Assembly (NCBI GenBank): GCA_008363385.1
Contig: RHKY01000012.1
Span: 52,170-116,169, forward strand
DNA: 64,000 nt
Origin: Acidobacteriota bacterium
GTDB lineage: Bacteria; Acidobacteriota; Thermoanaerobaculia; UBA5066
Direction: 5' to 3'
The translations under genes were made by a program, and so were the position numbers. The notes under the pieces are model-generated. The model was given only the letters and a program-made list of their open reading frames with translations. It was not told where the DNA came from and ran no database searches. Numbering within the stretch: position 1 is the stretch's first letter; every line of letters begins with the position of its first letter. Shown here one piece after another: positions 53,801 through 60,822 of this stretch.

Positions 53801-55470
53801 ACAGCAAGGACACGTCGCTGGACCGGACGAACCTGGCAATCGTCAACCCGGACGCCACGACGCCCGTCACGGTTCGCACGCGGTTCTTCGCGAGCGGGGG
53901 CGCGAGGCTCTTCGAGGAGGAGAAGACCCTTCCCGGCGTGGACGGCAACCCGTTCACGCAGTACTCGAACCTCGCGGGCTTCACGGGCGGACAGGAGGTC
54001 GCGTACGGGACCGTCGAGCGGGTGAGCGGCGGCGTCTTCACGACCTACTCCACGCCGATCGACAACAAGTCCGGGGACGGGTCGTGGGTCTTTCCGGTGC
54101 CGGGCGACGACGCGTCCTCGACGAGCGCCCTCGTCGTCCCGGTCCTCCTCGAGGTTCCCGGGGACGCCGGGAAGTTCAGGTTCCTCAGCGACCTGACGCT
54201 CACGGCACCGTCGGGGACCCTCGGGCTGAAGGCCGACTACTTCTGGCAGAGCGGAGGCGGCCCGGCGACGATCGCCCGCGAGGTCTCCGGGCAGACGATC
54301 CTCGGGCGGTCCACGCAGGTCGGGCAGGCGCCGACGGGGGTCGTCCAGCTCTTCCGCGAGCAAGGCTCGGGGAACCGGCCCGGGGGCGGGACGGTGGTGG
54401 GGATGGCGCTCGTCCGACGGGCCGACGAGGCCGCGTTCGCGGCCAACCAGCTGGCGGCCGGAGCGAAGGTCGACGGCCCCGCCACGGGCGACCCGGACGG
54501 GGCGCTGTACGGCCGCTTCGGCATCTTCCTCCCGGCCCTGAGGGTGGAGAGCCTGCAGGGCCTCTCCGAGCTGACGATCGCGGGGCTGAGGAACGACGCC
54601 GACGTCCGCTCGAACCTGGCCCTGTACAACCCGGCGGGCGACCCCGTGGACCTCAGGATCGACCTCTACTCCAGCGACGCACCCGGTGTCAGGCGAGGGA
54701 TCTCGAGCGAGTCGTGTGGCAAGGTCGTCGACGGGAGCCTCCGCCTGGCCGGGCGGAGCTTCTGCCAGGTCAACGGCGTCCTGACGAGCGCCGGCGAGCC
54801 GAGCATCCGCTCCGGCTACGCGATCATCGCCCGCACCGGCACCGACGCGACGCAGCCCTTCGGCGCCTACGGCGTCATCAACGACAACCCGACGAACGAC
54901 GGCGCCTACCTGCCGCCGTTCCTCAGGAAGTGCGGTTTCACGCTCTCGCCCGACGCGCTTCCCGACGGCCAGGTGAACGTCCCGTACTCGCAGCTGCTGA
55001 AGGGAGTCGGCGGAAGGGGACCGTATTCCCTCACGAGGATCTCGGGCAACCTCCCCACCGGCCTCGACCTCTCCCCGCAGGGTCTCTTGAGCGGGACTCC
55101 AACCGCGGTGGAGACGACCTCCTTCCGCGTCCGGGCCACCGACTCCGTTGGCTGCACGGCCGAGAAGGACTACACCCTCGCGATCGTGGCCTGCCCGACG
55201 ATCACGATAGGGCCTTCCGCTCTGAGCAGGGCGAAGGTCGGACAGCCGTACAGCGAGTCGCTGACCGCCGCGGGGGGGAGACCGGAGTACGCGTTCGCGC
55301 TCGTCCCGGGTTCCGGCAACCTGCCCGCTGGGCTGGAGCTCAGGAGCAACGGCCTGATCCAGGGGACGCCCGGACGCCCCGCCGGAGACTACACGTTCAA
55401 GGTCCGGGTGACCGACGGGAACGGCTGCACGGCCGAGCAGCCGTTCACGTTGGCCGTCGATCCGCCCTGA
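50833..55470 (+). CDS. Giant exported multidomain protein (Calx-beta, He_PIG)
   Basis: A 1,545-residue secreted protein with a signal peptide (cleavage near Ala24). Residues about 30-405 are beta-rich, with a possible propeller. Two Calx-beta-like domains follow (about 411-505 and 523-620; ELSIVADSAGATEPGQKATF, QLSIAAPPAPAAPGSDLVF). A middle region (about 845-1350) has three copies of a pattern ending in sdLtLxN (for example ADWETELTLLNRG). Two He_PIG-type Ig domains close it (about 1369-1457 and 1454-1545; LPTGLDLSPQGLLSGTP, LPAGLELRSNGLIQGTP). The reading ends at TGA, but a BACON-like domain continues downstream in another frame, so the C-terminus may be truncated. It overlaps the kinase gene; a surface adhesion or binding role is likely. 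Confidence 0.82.
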   Translation: MNLRTLRAAFLPTLLVAAGLPAPAQETALHTVAPEGTRGYVVALDASGEVAAPATLLPIPPGTVTAQWQLGMKGSARYLLGYRITNPYPNRFQFVSYLGTTAAQTTAAAVTWGAGVEAALAGTTGGILSSNVGFPTAFTIGTVRTGDLRWTLVFGSGPAGAKVISVLELEGTADGRTLRGDTFAAISPAQLPATSTWGMLGIGYNPLPLPDGQGRLVTGDSTRTYVLRYDANLVSGNRISAAAPAWQANPSGFDFLTASAAAEAGKLWVVGISSGQLQVRRFDVGTGYEGDVVWSRALATGERAVPAFDPADRTRMAVVLYRSGGTRVVRLNLATGSVTADQDNAADFSSAVDPAPVALVPGGNGYLAGKAAGKSKSALWKVDGAGRLSETTVEFDTQPHATLLLESPERPELSIVADSAGATEPGQKATFTVTRAVSVTGPLSVTYRVDSPDGSAAEGVDWDRPSGVLALGAGVTSGKVEIQTRALAGCKATRTFRVVLTNADATLKVPEAGQAIAASAQCQLSIAAPPAPAAPGSDLVFTVSRTGDTSGPYPVTFTTAPGPGTSESDYVPPTSAVALGTGQATTSLVVRAQSTSETCRPQKSFTVTLTAPSAGGTKEATGVIAAVTATCGATASVASPAEPYLSGDLLQLVVDTSASPALDASGTTWEVVENDPEWAYRFVGPTPAASVKLQFTRVPDGGGNRTVRFSVPYTAGTPAPSVGTLTVRVADFRDLVRLDGPPQVLQGDTRTRRFGLRWLGSSARAGDWYQAPRQLVWKARTAAGADSTVDDCSGKVTCTTRPPAGVTEIRAEATLDGVVTAIPVQRLDVVEVPPPSSSTTAEVVRYVPVALESIGVGGADWETELTLLNRGAGTSAVDLEFRGVRQTEYVGGGRQFLINGLVERMREANASVATTAAPLKVTFRNLAAGETAEVLARTTTRSGADPIVKKRGRAGLAYAGLRSEELFGDPSGSPKRSGMAVLIGLRGTSDSKDTSLDRTNLAIVNPDATTPVTVRTRFFASGGARLFEEEKTLPGVDGNPFTQYSNLAGFTGGQEVAYGTVERVSGGVFTTYSTPIDNKSGDGSWVFPVPGDDASSTSALVVPVLLEVPGDAGKFRFLSDLTLTAPSGTLGLKADYFWQSGGGPATIAREVSGQTILGRSTQVGQAPTGVVQLFREQGSGNRPGGGTVVGMALVRRADEAAFAANQLAAGAKVDGPATGDPDGALYGRFGIFLPALRVESLQGLSELTIAGLRNDADVRSNLALYNPAGDPVDLRIDLYSSDAPGVRRGISSESCGKVVDGSLRLAGRSFCQVNGVLTSAGEPSIRSGYAIIARTGTDATQPFGAYGVINDNPTNDGAYLPPFLRKCGFTLSPDALPDGQVNVPYSQLLKGVGGRGPYSLTRISGNLPTGLDLSPQGLLSGTPTAVETTSFRVRATDSVGCTAEKDYTLAIVACPTITIGPSALSRAKVGQPYSESLTAAGGRPEYAFALVPGSGNLPAGLELRSNGLIQGTPGRPAGDYTFKVRVTDGNGCTAEQPFTLAVDPP

Positions 55471-55820
55471 GACGACGCAGATGACGGCGAGCGAGGGGCG
55501 TCCCCATCCGACGCGCCGTTCGAGACCGAGCCGGAGGGCGCTGGACGCTCGGCCTGAGCCCCGGGGACGCCGGCCCGCCGTCCGGGTGGATCGACGTCAA
55601 CCCGAAGCTGGGGACGGGCAGCGCGACGATCCAGGTCTCGATCTCGCCGAACGCCGGGACGACGGGACGCGAGGCCCAGATCGTCGTCCGCGAGGACGGG
55701 ACGCCGATGGCGTTCGTGGACGTCAAGCAGACGGGGAAGCCCTCGCGGCGGAACACAATGGCTTCCCGCGGGCCGGGGAGCGAGCCGGCGAAGGGCGAGC
55801 CCGGACCCGGAGGACGTTGA
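55471..55820 (+). pseudogene. Detached BACON-like domain remnant of the giant protein gene
   Basis: The 387-base gap after the giant gene is not empty. In the +1-relative frame that continues after its stop, residues read ASPSDAPFETEPEGAG (55498-55545), like the start of a BACON domain. From 55542 another frame reads RWTLGLSPGDAG, GWIDVNPKLGTGSATIQVS and NAGTTGREAQIVV through VDVKQTG (to about 55737), like its remainder, ending at TGA 55818-55820. Neither piece has a start codon of its own, and about 8-12 residues seem missing at the junction. The parts best fit a former C-terminal domain cut off by a stop and an indel, or a sequence error. Confidence 0.6.
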
Positions 55821-55857
55821 AGGGTCCCGTCCCGGGGGCGGCGGAGGAGGAGAGACG

Positions 55858-56553
55858 ATGTTCTGCAAGTGGTGCGGAGCCCGGACGGACGGGGCGGCCT
55901 GCCCCGAGTGCGGGCGGTCCATCGAGCGGCCCGGAGCGAGCATCTCGCTCGGGGCGCTCCTGTTCATGCGTCCGGTCCTGGAGGCCATCTCGCGCGGCCG
56001 CTTCTTCCGCGCGGTGGTGGCCGGCTGGTGGCGGGTCGGAGCGGTGCTCGGAGGCGCCGGAGGGCTGATCCTCTGGATGATGACCTGGAAGGCGGTCTTC
56101 GAGCTGCCGCCCCTCGGGATCGTCGGGGGCTTCCTGGCCCAGATGCTCCTCCTCGTGGGCCTCTACATGGTCGTCCACGAGCAGCTCATCCGGGCGGAGG
56201 AGGTCGACGCCCTCCCCGACTCGGAGTTCACCGTGATCCCGATCCTCTCGATAATGCTCCGGATGGTCGGCGAGCAGGTCCTCATCATCGCGACGGTCCT
56301 GGGGACGGGCGGCTTCCTCCTGGCGACCTTCGCGGGGACGGCCTTGAGGCGGACCGGGATCGACTTCCCGATGGACGCGGGCTTCCTCGGCGGGCTCGTC
56401 TTCTTCCTGATCGCGGTGGCGATCGGCATCGGCGCGCTGTTCCTCTTCTACTTCCTGGCCGAGTCCCTGCGCGTCCTGGTCGCCATCGCCGGGAACACGG
56501 CGGCGATCCGCGAGGTGGCCGCGCAGTGGGACCAGCGGCGGAGCCGGGGATGA
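55858..56553 (+). CDS. Zinc-ribbon multi-pass membrane protein
   Basis: A 231-residue protein. The N-terminal zinc ribbon has Cys3-x2-Cys6 and Cys15-x2-Cys18 (FCKWCG, CPECGR). Four or five hydrophobic segments follow (from about 65 on, for example VGAVLGGAGGLILWMMTW, GLVFFLIAVAIGIGALFLFYFL). The family is not recognised. The ATG has a strong purine-rich ribosome-binding stretch (GGAGGAGGAGAG). It precedes the second zinc-ribbon protein by 21 bases, so the two may act together. The function is unknown; zinc ribbons at the N-terminus of membrane proteins are common in phyla rich in eukaryotic-like kinases. Confidence 0.78.
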   Translation: MFCKWCGARTDGAACPECGRSIERPGASISLGALLFMRPVLEAISRGRFFRAVVAGWWRVGAVLGGAGGLILWMMTWKAVFELPPLGIVGGFLAQMLLLVGLYMVVHEQLIRAEEVDALPDSEFTVIPILSIMLRMVGEQVLIIATVLGTGGFLLATFAGTALRRTGIDFPMDAGFLGGLVFFLIAVAIGIGALFLFYFLAESLRVLVAIAGNTAAIREVAAQWDQRRSRG

Positions 56554-56574
56554 GCGTGCGGGGGGCGTGACGAC

Positions 56575-58284
56575 GTGGCAAGGCGACGTTTCTGCGAGGG
56601 GTGCGGTGCAGCGCTCGAGCGTGGTGCCCGGTTCTGCACGGGCTGCGGGCGCGCGGCCGAGGCCGCTCCGGAAGGCCGGCGCTGCGCCTGCGGCGCCGCG
56701 CTGGAGGCGGACGCGCGGTTCTGCGTCTCGTGCGGACGCCCCGTCGGCGGCTCCGGCCCCCGCGAAGGAGCACGGCCGCCCGCGGCGCGCCCCGCCGAAG
56801 CCGAGACCCCAAGGCCCCCCCGGCCGGCGGAGACCGATCGGGCCCCGGCACGGGTCCCGCGGCCGCGAACGGATGCCCTGAGCTCCTACGAGTTCGGCGA
56901 GGCGGAGGGGGGACGTGGGGCGGAGGCCCCCACGCCGCCCGTCGGCGTCTCGCCTCCCCGCGTCGTCTGGCGGACCCCGGAGCCCTCGGGGACGATCCAG
57001 GAAGCCGGCCGACCGGAGCCGGGCGCCCGGACGAGCCCGCTCATCGAGCCGCTCCCGGAGCCTCCTCGGCAGCCCGTCGCCGCGCCGAGCGAGGCGCCGA
57101 GACGGGTCGCGCCCCCTCGGCCGTCACCCGCACCCGCGCCCGAACGGCCGCTTCCGGCCGAACCGGAAGGGCCGCCGCCGGGCCGGCGGTGGCTGCTCGC
57201 GTCGGCTCTCACCCTGTTCATCGTCGCGGTCCTCCTGGGCGGTCTGTGGGCTCTCTACCGCTTCGTCCTGAGCCGCGACAGCGAGCCGCCTCCGGCGGCG
57301 GAGGCCCCGGCCGCCCCACCGGCCGCCCCCTCGGCCGCCGCGGCCCCGGAGGCTCCCGCGCCCCTCCCCGCGGTCTCGCAGGGACCCCGCTTCGGCGGGG
57401 CCCAGCGCGTCGTCTCGGGCTCGCCGCCGGGCCTCGCGCAGCCCACCCTCCTGGCCTTCGACCCGGTAGGAAGCGGGCTCGCGGTCGTGCATCCCGCGCT
57501 CGTGGACCTGGTCGTGTGGCCCCTCGGCGGAGGCGGGACGCCCCGGCGGCTGGGGATCCCGGAGGGGGTGGCGAGCGCTCTGACACCGAGCCCGGACGGC
57601 ACCCGCCTGGCGCTCGCCGGGAGCCTGCCGGCTCCGGGCTTGCGCGTCTGGGACGTGCAGACCGGCCTCGAGGTCTTCTCCGCGTCCCTCCCGGCGGACC
57701 CCGTGGCTCTCTCGTTCCGCCCCGACGGGTCCCTCGTCGTCCTGGCCGGCATCGCCGTCTTCGAGGTGGACCCCGGTCAGGGGAGCGTCCGGGAGCTGTC
57801 GCGTCCGGAGGGCTTCGTGCCGCTCGACCCCCGGCGCGAGTCCGCCAGCCTGAGTCCCGACGGCTCCCGGCTCGCCCGGGCGGGGGGAGGGATCGTCTCG
57901 CTCTGGGAGCTGCCGGCGGGACGGCTCCTGTCGTCGCGAGCGGCCGGGCCCGGAAGCGAGCGCCCCCCGGTGGCCTTCCGAAGGGACGGCCGGTACCTGG
58001 CCGTCGGCGAAGGGAGGCTGGTCGTCGTGCGCGAGGCGACGACGCTCCGGGTCGAGCGGTCCCTCGAAGGGCAGGCCGGCGAGGTGGCCGCCGTCGCGTG
58101 GAGCGACGACGGTCGGAGCGTGGTCGCGTCCGGCGGCGGCGAGGTGCGCCTCTGGGACGTCGTCGCCGCCCGCCTCCTGGACCGGGTGCCCGCGGCCGGC
58201 GAAACGGCGGTCGCCCTCTCGCGCGACGGCGGCTGGGTCGCGATCGCGGGCGGGGGAGACGTCAACCTGTTCCCGGTGCGGTGA
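56575..58284 (+). CDS. Double zinc-ribbon, membrane-anchored WD40-like protein
   Basis: A 569-residue protein. Two N-terminal zinc ribbons use Cys7/10/21/24 and Cys37/39/50/53 (the second has a CAC instead of CxxC). A disordered Pro-rich region contains LSSYEFGEA (about 101-109). A transmembrane helix (about 203-230) leads to an extracytoplasmic WD40-type propeller (about 255-569) with blades such as PSPDGTRLALAGS, LSPDGSRLARAG and WSDDGRSVVASGGG. A near-identical LSSYEIGEE occurs before the transmembrane helix of the kinase at 60823-62433, linking the two proteins. The start is GTG. Role unknown, possibly a sensor partner of a kinase. Confidence 0.8.
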   Translation: MARRRFCEGCGAALERGARFCTGCGRAAEAAPEGRRCACGAALEADARFCVSCGRPVGGSGPREGARPPAARPAEAETPRPPRPAETDRAPARVPRPRTDALSSYEFGEAEGGRGAEAPTPPVGVSPPRVVWRTPEPSGTIQEAGRPEPGARTSPLIEPLPEPPRQPVAAPSEAPRRVAPPRPSPAPAPERPLPAEPEGPPPGRRWLLASALTLFIVAVLLGGLWALYRFVLSRDSEPPPAAEAPAAPPAAPSAAAAPEAPAPLPAVSQGPRFGGAQRVVSGSPPGLAQPTLLAFDPVGSGLAVVHPALVDLVVWPLGGGGTPRRLGIPEGVASALTPSPDGTRLALAGSLPAPGLRVWDVQTGLEVFSASLPADPVALSFRPDGSLVVLAGIAVFEVDPGQGSVRELSRPEGFVPLDPRRESASLSPDGSRLARAGGGIVSLWELPAGRLLSSRAAGPGSERPPVAFRRDGRYLAVGEGRLVVVREATTLRVERSLEGQAGEVAAVAWSDDGRSVVASGGGEVRLWDVVAARLLDRVPAAGETAVALSRDGGWVAIAGGGDVNLFPVR

Positions 58285-58604
58285 GATGTCCTGGGAGGGC
58301 CCCCGCCTGCGCCTGACCGGCGCGGCCGGAAACCGGGCCCTCCCAGACCCTCCCCCCGGCGGTCTCTTCTCCGGGCGCGGTGCTATCCTCCGCCGGCGCC
58401 GCGCCGGCGAGGGGATCGGCGCGGCGGGGAGCCGGACACCAGGGGTCCGGTGCGAAGCCGGGGCGGGGAGCTCGGCCAGCAACGCTCCTCGCCGGGGTCG
58501 GAACGGGGTGCCGGGGGCCGGAAGGGAAGCCGGCCGGCGCCGACCCGCCCGTCCCCGAGCCGTGCACGCCCGGGCCGCGGAGGACTCGGAGGAGGCGGTC
58601 GGTG
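58285..58604 (+). other. 320-base non-coding leader with extended -10 and GC-rich stems
   Basis: No credible gene lies here. At 58381-58389 is TGC-TATCCT, an extended -10 like those before ribH and 42040. Transcription from it would give a leader of roughly 205 nt before the ATG at 58605, unlike the near-leaderless genes elsewhere. The leader holds several inverted repeats: CCGGAC/GTCCGG (58432-58450), GATCGGCGC against GCGCCGAC near 58414-58423 and 58538-58545, and CCGG pairs around TGCGAAG. GGAGGAGG (58588-58595) is the Shine-Dalgarno. It may be a structured regulatory leader, but no known riboswitch could be assigned. Confidence 0.4.
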
Positions 58605-60809
58605 ATGGAGCGGAGACGAGTGCGAGGCAACCTCGGGGGTCGCGGTGCGGCCCTCGCGCTGTTGGCGGCGGTCGTCGGGGCGACGCTCGGGGCGGCGAGC
58701 CCGGCCGTGGCGCAGGGAGCCGCCCGGGGGACGCCGAAGAAGGCCGAGCCGACGCATCCGGCCCCCCTGAGCGTGGAGCCCGAGGAGCAGAAGACGGCCT
58801 ACCTCCTCTCGGGCATCGCGCGGCGCCAGCAGGGGAAGCTGCGGGAGGCCGTGGACGACCTGACCATCTACGTCTCGGGGGACGACCGCAATCCGGACGG
58901 CCACTGGGAGCTCGCGTACGCCTGGGCCCTCTACAACGAGGCCCGGCCCACGGCCCAGTCGCGCGCCAAGGCCGTGGAGCACTTCCGCCGGGCGTACGAG
59001 CTGAGCCCGACGCTGCCGCGGACGGTCCCGGCCACGGCGAGCCCGGCCGTGGTCGCGCTGGTGAACGAGGGCCGGAAGGCGGCCGGAGTGACCGGCGAGC
59101 CCGCGAGCCGGCCGCCCATCGACGCCGAGGGGCTGCTCCGCCTCGCCGAGACGCAGGCCGACGCCGGGGACCTCTGGGAAGCGAAGCGGAACTACGACGA
59201 GGTGAAGGCCTTGCCTCCCCCTCCGGCCCCCGCCGAGAGGGAGCGGGTCCGGGGGAAGCTGGACAAGACGTTCCGCGAGCGCGTGGCGCGGGTCCAGTCG
59301 CTCGAGGTGCAGGACCTGGCTCAGGCCCAGTCGGAGGCCTCGAACCTCCTCCGCTTCTTCCCGGACGAGCCGGTGGCGCTGGAGACGTACGTGAAGCTCC
59401 AGACGCGCTACTCGCGGCTGGCGATGGAGGGGATCGCGGGGAAGAAGATCTACCAGTCGTACCGGAACAGCATCGAGGGCTTCATGCTGAAGGGACAGCT
59501 CCGGGACGCGCTGGCCGAGGTCAACCGCCTGCTGTTCAACTTCCCCCGCGACGAGTTCGGCGAGAAGTCCTACGACCAGATCCTGAGGCGGAACGAGGAG
59601 GCCCTCAGAGTCGCGGCCGAGACCTTCCAGGCGGGGCGGCTCGAGGAGGCGCGGAAGAAGTTCGAGGAGATCCGCGCGAACTACCCCGACCTGGGGCCGG
59701 CTCAGGACGCCATCAGCGAGATCGACGAGGTGAGGAGGTCTCTCGAGGCGGCGCTCGGGAGGGAGCAGGAGCGCGGGAACTACCCGGCCGTCTACACGAC
59801 GGCCAAGGAGCTGTCCGCGAAGTTCCCGAGCCACCCCAAGGGGAAGGAGGGGGTCGACCTGGCGCTCGCCGAGGTCGCCGGGAAGGTGCGCGCGGGAGGG
59901 GAGGCGCAGGCCGCCGGCCGCCTCCACGAGGCGATCGGCCTCTACCAGAAGGCCCTGGCGATCGTCCCGTCGCAGTCCGGAGCCGAGGAGGGGATCCGGC
60001 GGTCGCGCGAGGCGATCCTCGAGGCTCGCAAGAAGCTCTGGAGCGGCATGGAGCCGGTGCCCGGGGGGACTTTCGAGCTCGGGGGCGGCCCCGAGGAGTC
60101 GCGGCCCAAGAACAAGGGCGCCCGGGTGAACGCCTTCGTCCTGGACCGCTACCTCGTCAGCAACGACGCCTACCGGTCCTTCGTCCTCTCGACGGGCTCG
60201 CGCAGCCCGGAGAGCTGGAAGGGCGGCTCTCCCGACCCGGAGCGGCTCGAGTACCCGGTGACCGGCGTCTCCTTCGACGAGGCCGAGGCTTACTGCAGCT
60301 GGCTGGGCAAGCGCCTGCCGACGGAGCTGGAGTGGGAGAAGGCGGCTCGGGGACCCGAGGCGCTCGACTTCCCGTACGAGAACGCCCCGTCCCGCGTCCG
60401 CAAGCAGTACAACCCGTTCCAGGAGTACCCCGTGAACCGGTGGCCCGAGCTCGCCAGCCCGTACCGGATCGAGCTGATGCACGGCGCCGTCTGGCAGTGG
60501 ACCAGCTCCTGGTTCGCGCCGTACCCCGGCAACGACGACGCCGCGGTCCGCGCGATCCCGCTCCAGACGTTCCGCGTCGTGCGCGGCGGCTCCAAGAGCT
60601 CCGCGTGGGCCAAGCCCGGGAGCCCGATCCCGGTGGTCTTCCGCGAGCGGCGCCGGCCCGACCGGCGCGACCCGGACCTCGGCTTCCGCTGCGCGGCGGA
60701 CGAGGGGACGCCGCCGGCGTTCCTGGAGACGGACACCGAGCCGGAGCGGCTCCGCCCGGCTCCTTCCGCCGAGCCTGCCGGCGGGACGGCCGCGGCCCCG
60801 CGGCCCTAG
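58605..60809 (+). CDS. Exported TPR protein with FGE/sulfatase-modifying-factor-like domain
   Basis: A 734-residue protein with a signal peptide (cleavage after AVA, about 36). Tetratricopeptide and long helical repeats fill about 50-475 (TAYLLSGIARRQQGKLREA, AIGLYQKALAIVPSQSGAEE). The C-terminal domain (about 483-715) is of the formylglycine-generating-enzyme type: PVPGGTFELGGG, YPVTGVSFDEAEAYCSWLGK, RLPTELEWEKAARG, RVVRGGSKSSAW and GFRCA. The cysteine pair of true FGE is not evident, and the usual GNVWEW reads GAVWQW, so a non-catalytic binding or different enzymatic role is likely. ATG at 58605 is supported by GGAGGAGG 9 bases upstream. It converges on the kinase gene with a 13-base gap. 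Confidence 0.82.
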   Translation: MERRRVRGNLGGRGAALALLAAVVGATLGAASPAVAQGAARGTPKKAEPTHPAPLSVEPEEQKTAYLLSGIARRQQGKLREAVDDLTIYVSGDDRNPDGHWELAYAWALYNEARPTAQSRAKAVEHFRRAYELSPTLPRTVPATASPAVVALVNEGRKAAGVTGEPASRPPIDAEGLLRLAETQADAGDLWEAKRNYDEVKALPPPPAPAERERVRGKLDKTFRERVARVQSLEVQDLAQAQSEASNLLRFFPDEPVALETYVKLQTRYSRLAMEGIAGKKIYQSYRNSIEGFMLKGQLRDALAEVNRLLFNFPRDEFGEKSYDQILRRNEEALRVAAETFQAGRLEEARKKFEEIRANYPDLGPAQDAISEIDEVRRSLEAALGREQERGNYPAVYTTAKELSAKFPSHPKGKEGVDLALAEVAGKVRAGGEAQAAGRLHEAIGLYQKALAIVPSQSGAEEGIRRSREAILEARKKLWSGMEPVPGGTFELGGGPEESRPKNKGARVNAFVLDRYLVSNDAYRSFVLSTGSRSPESWKGGSPDPERLEYPVTGVSFDEAEAYCSWLGKRLPTELEWEKAARGPEALDFPYENAPSRVRKQYNPFQEYPVNRWPELASPYRIELMHGAVWQWTSSWFAPYPGNDDAAVRAIPLQTFRVVRGGSKSSAWAKPGSPIPVVFRERRRPDRRDPDLGFRCAADEGTPPAFLETDTEPERLRPAPSAEPAGGTAAAPRP

Positions 60810-60822
60810 GGGCGCCACCGGG

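Noticed and set aside
55481-56068. A plus-strand open frame beginning in the gap after the giant gene
   Set aside because: It overlaps both the BACON-like remnant and the zinc-ribbon gene in a third frame, with Arg/Gly-rich composition and no motifs.
58431-58530. Resemblance of the leader to cobalamin, SAM-IV or reverse-strand SAH riboswitches
   Set aside because: Short matches (CCGGTGCGAAGCCGG, GCCAGCAAC, and GAGGAGCG on the other strand) occur, but flanking conserved elements and pairings are absent and the downstream gene does not fit such regulation.
60788-60805. GGCCGCGG/CCGCGGCC palindrome at the end of the TPR-FGE gene as a terminator
   Set aside because: It lies within the coding region, with a 2-base spacer and no T-run; such GC palindromes are frequent here.
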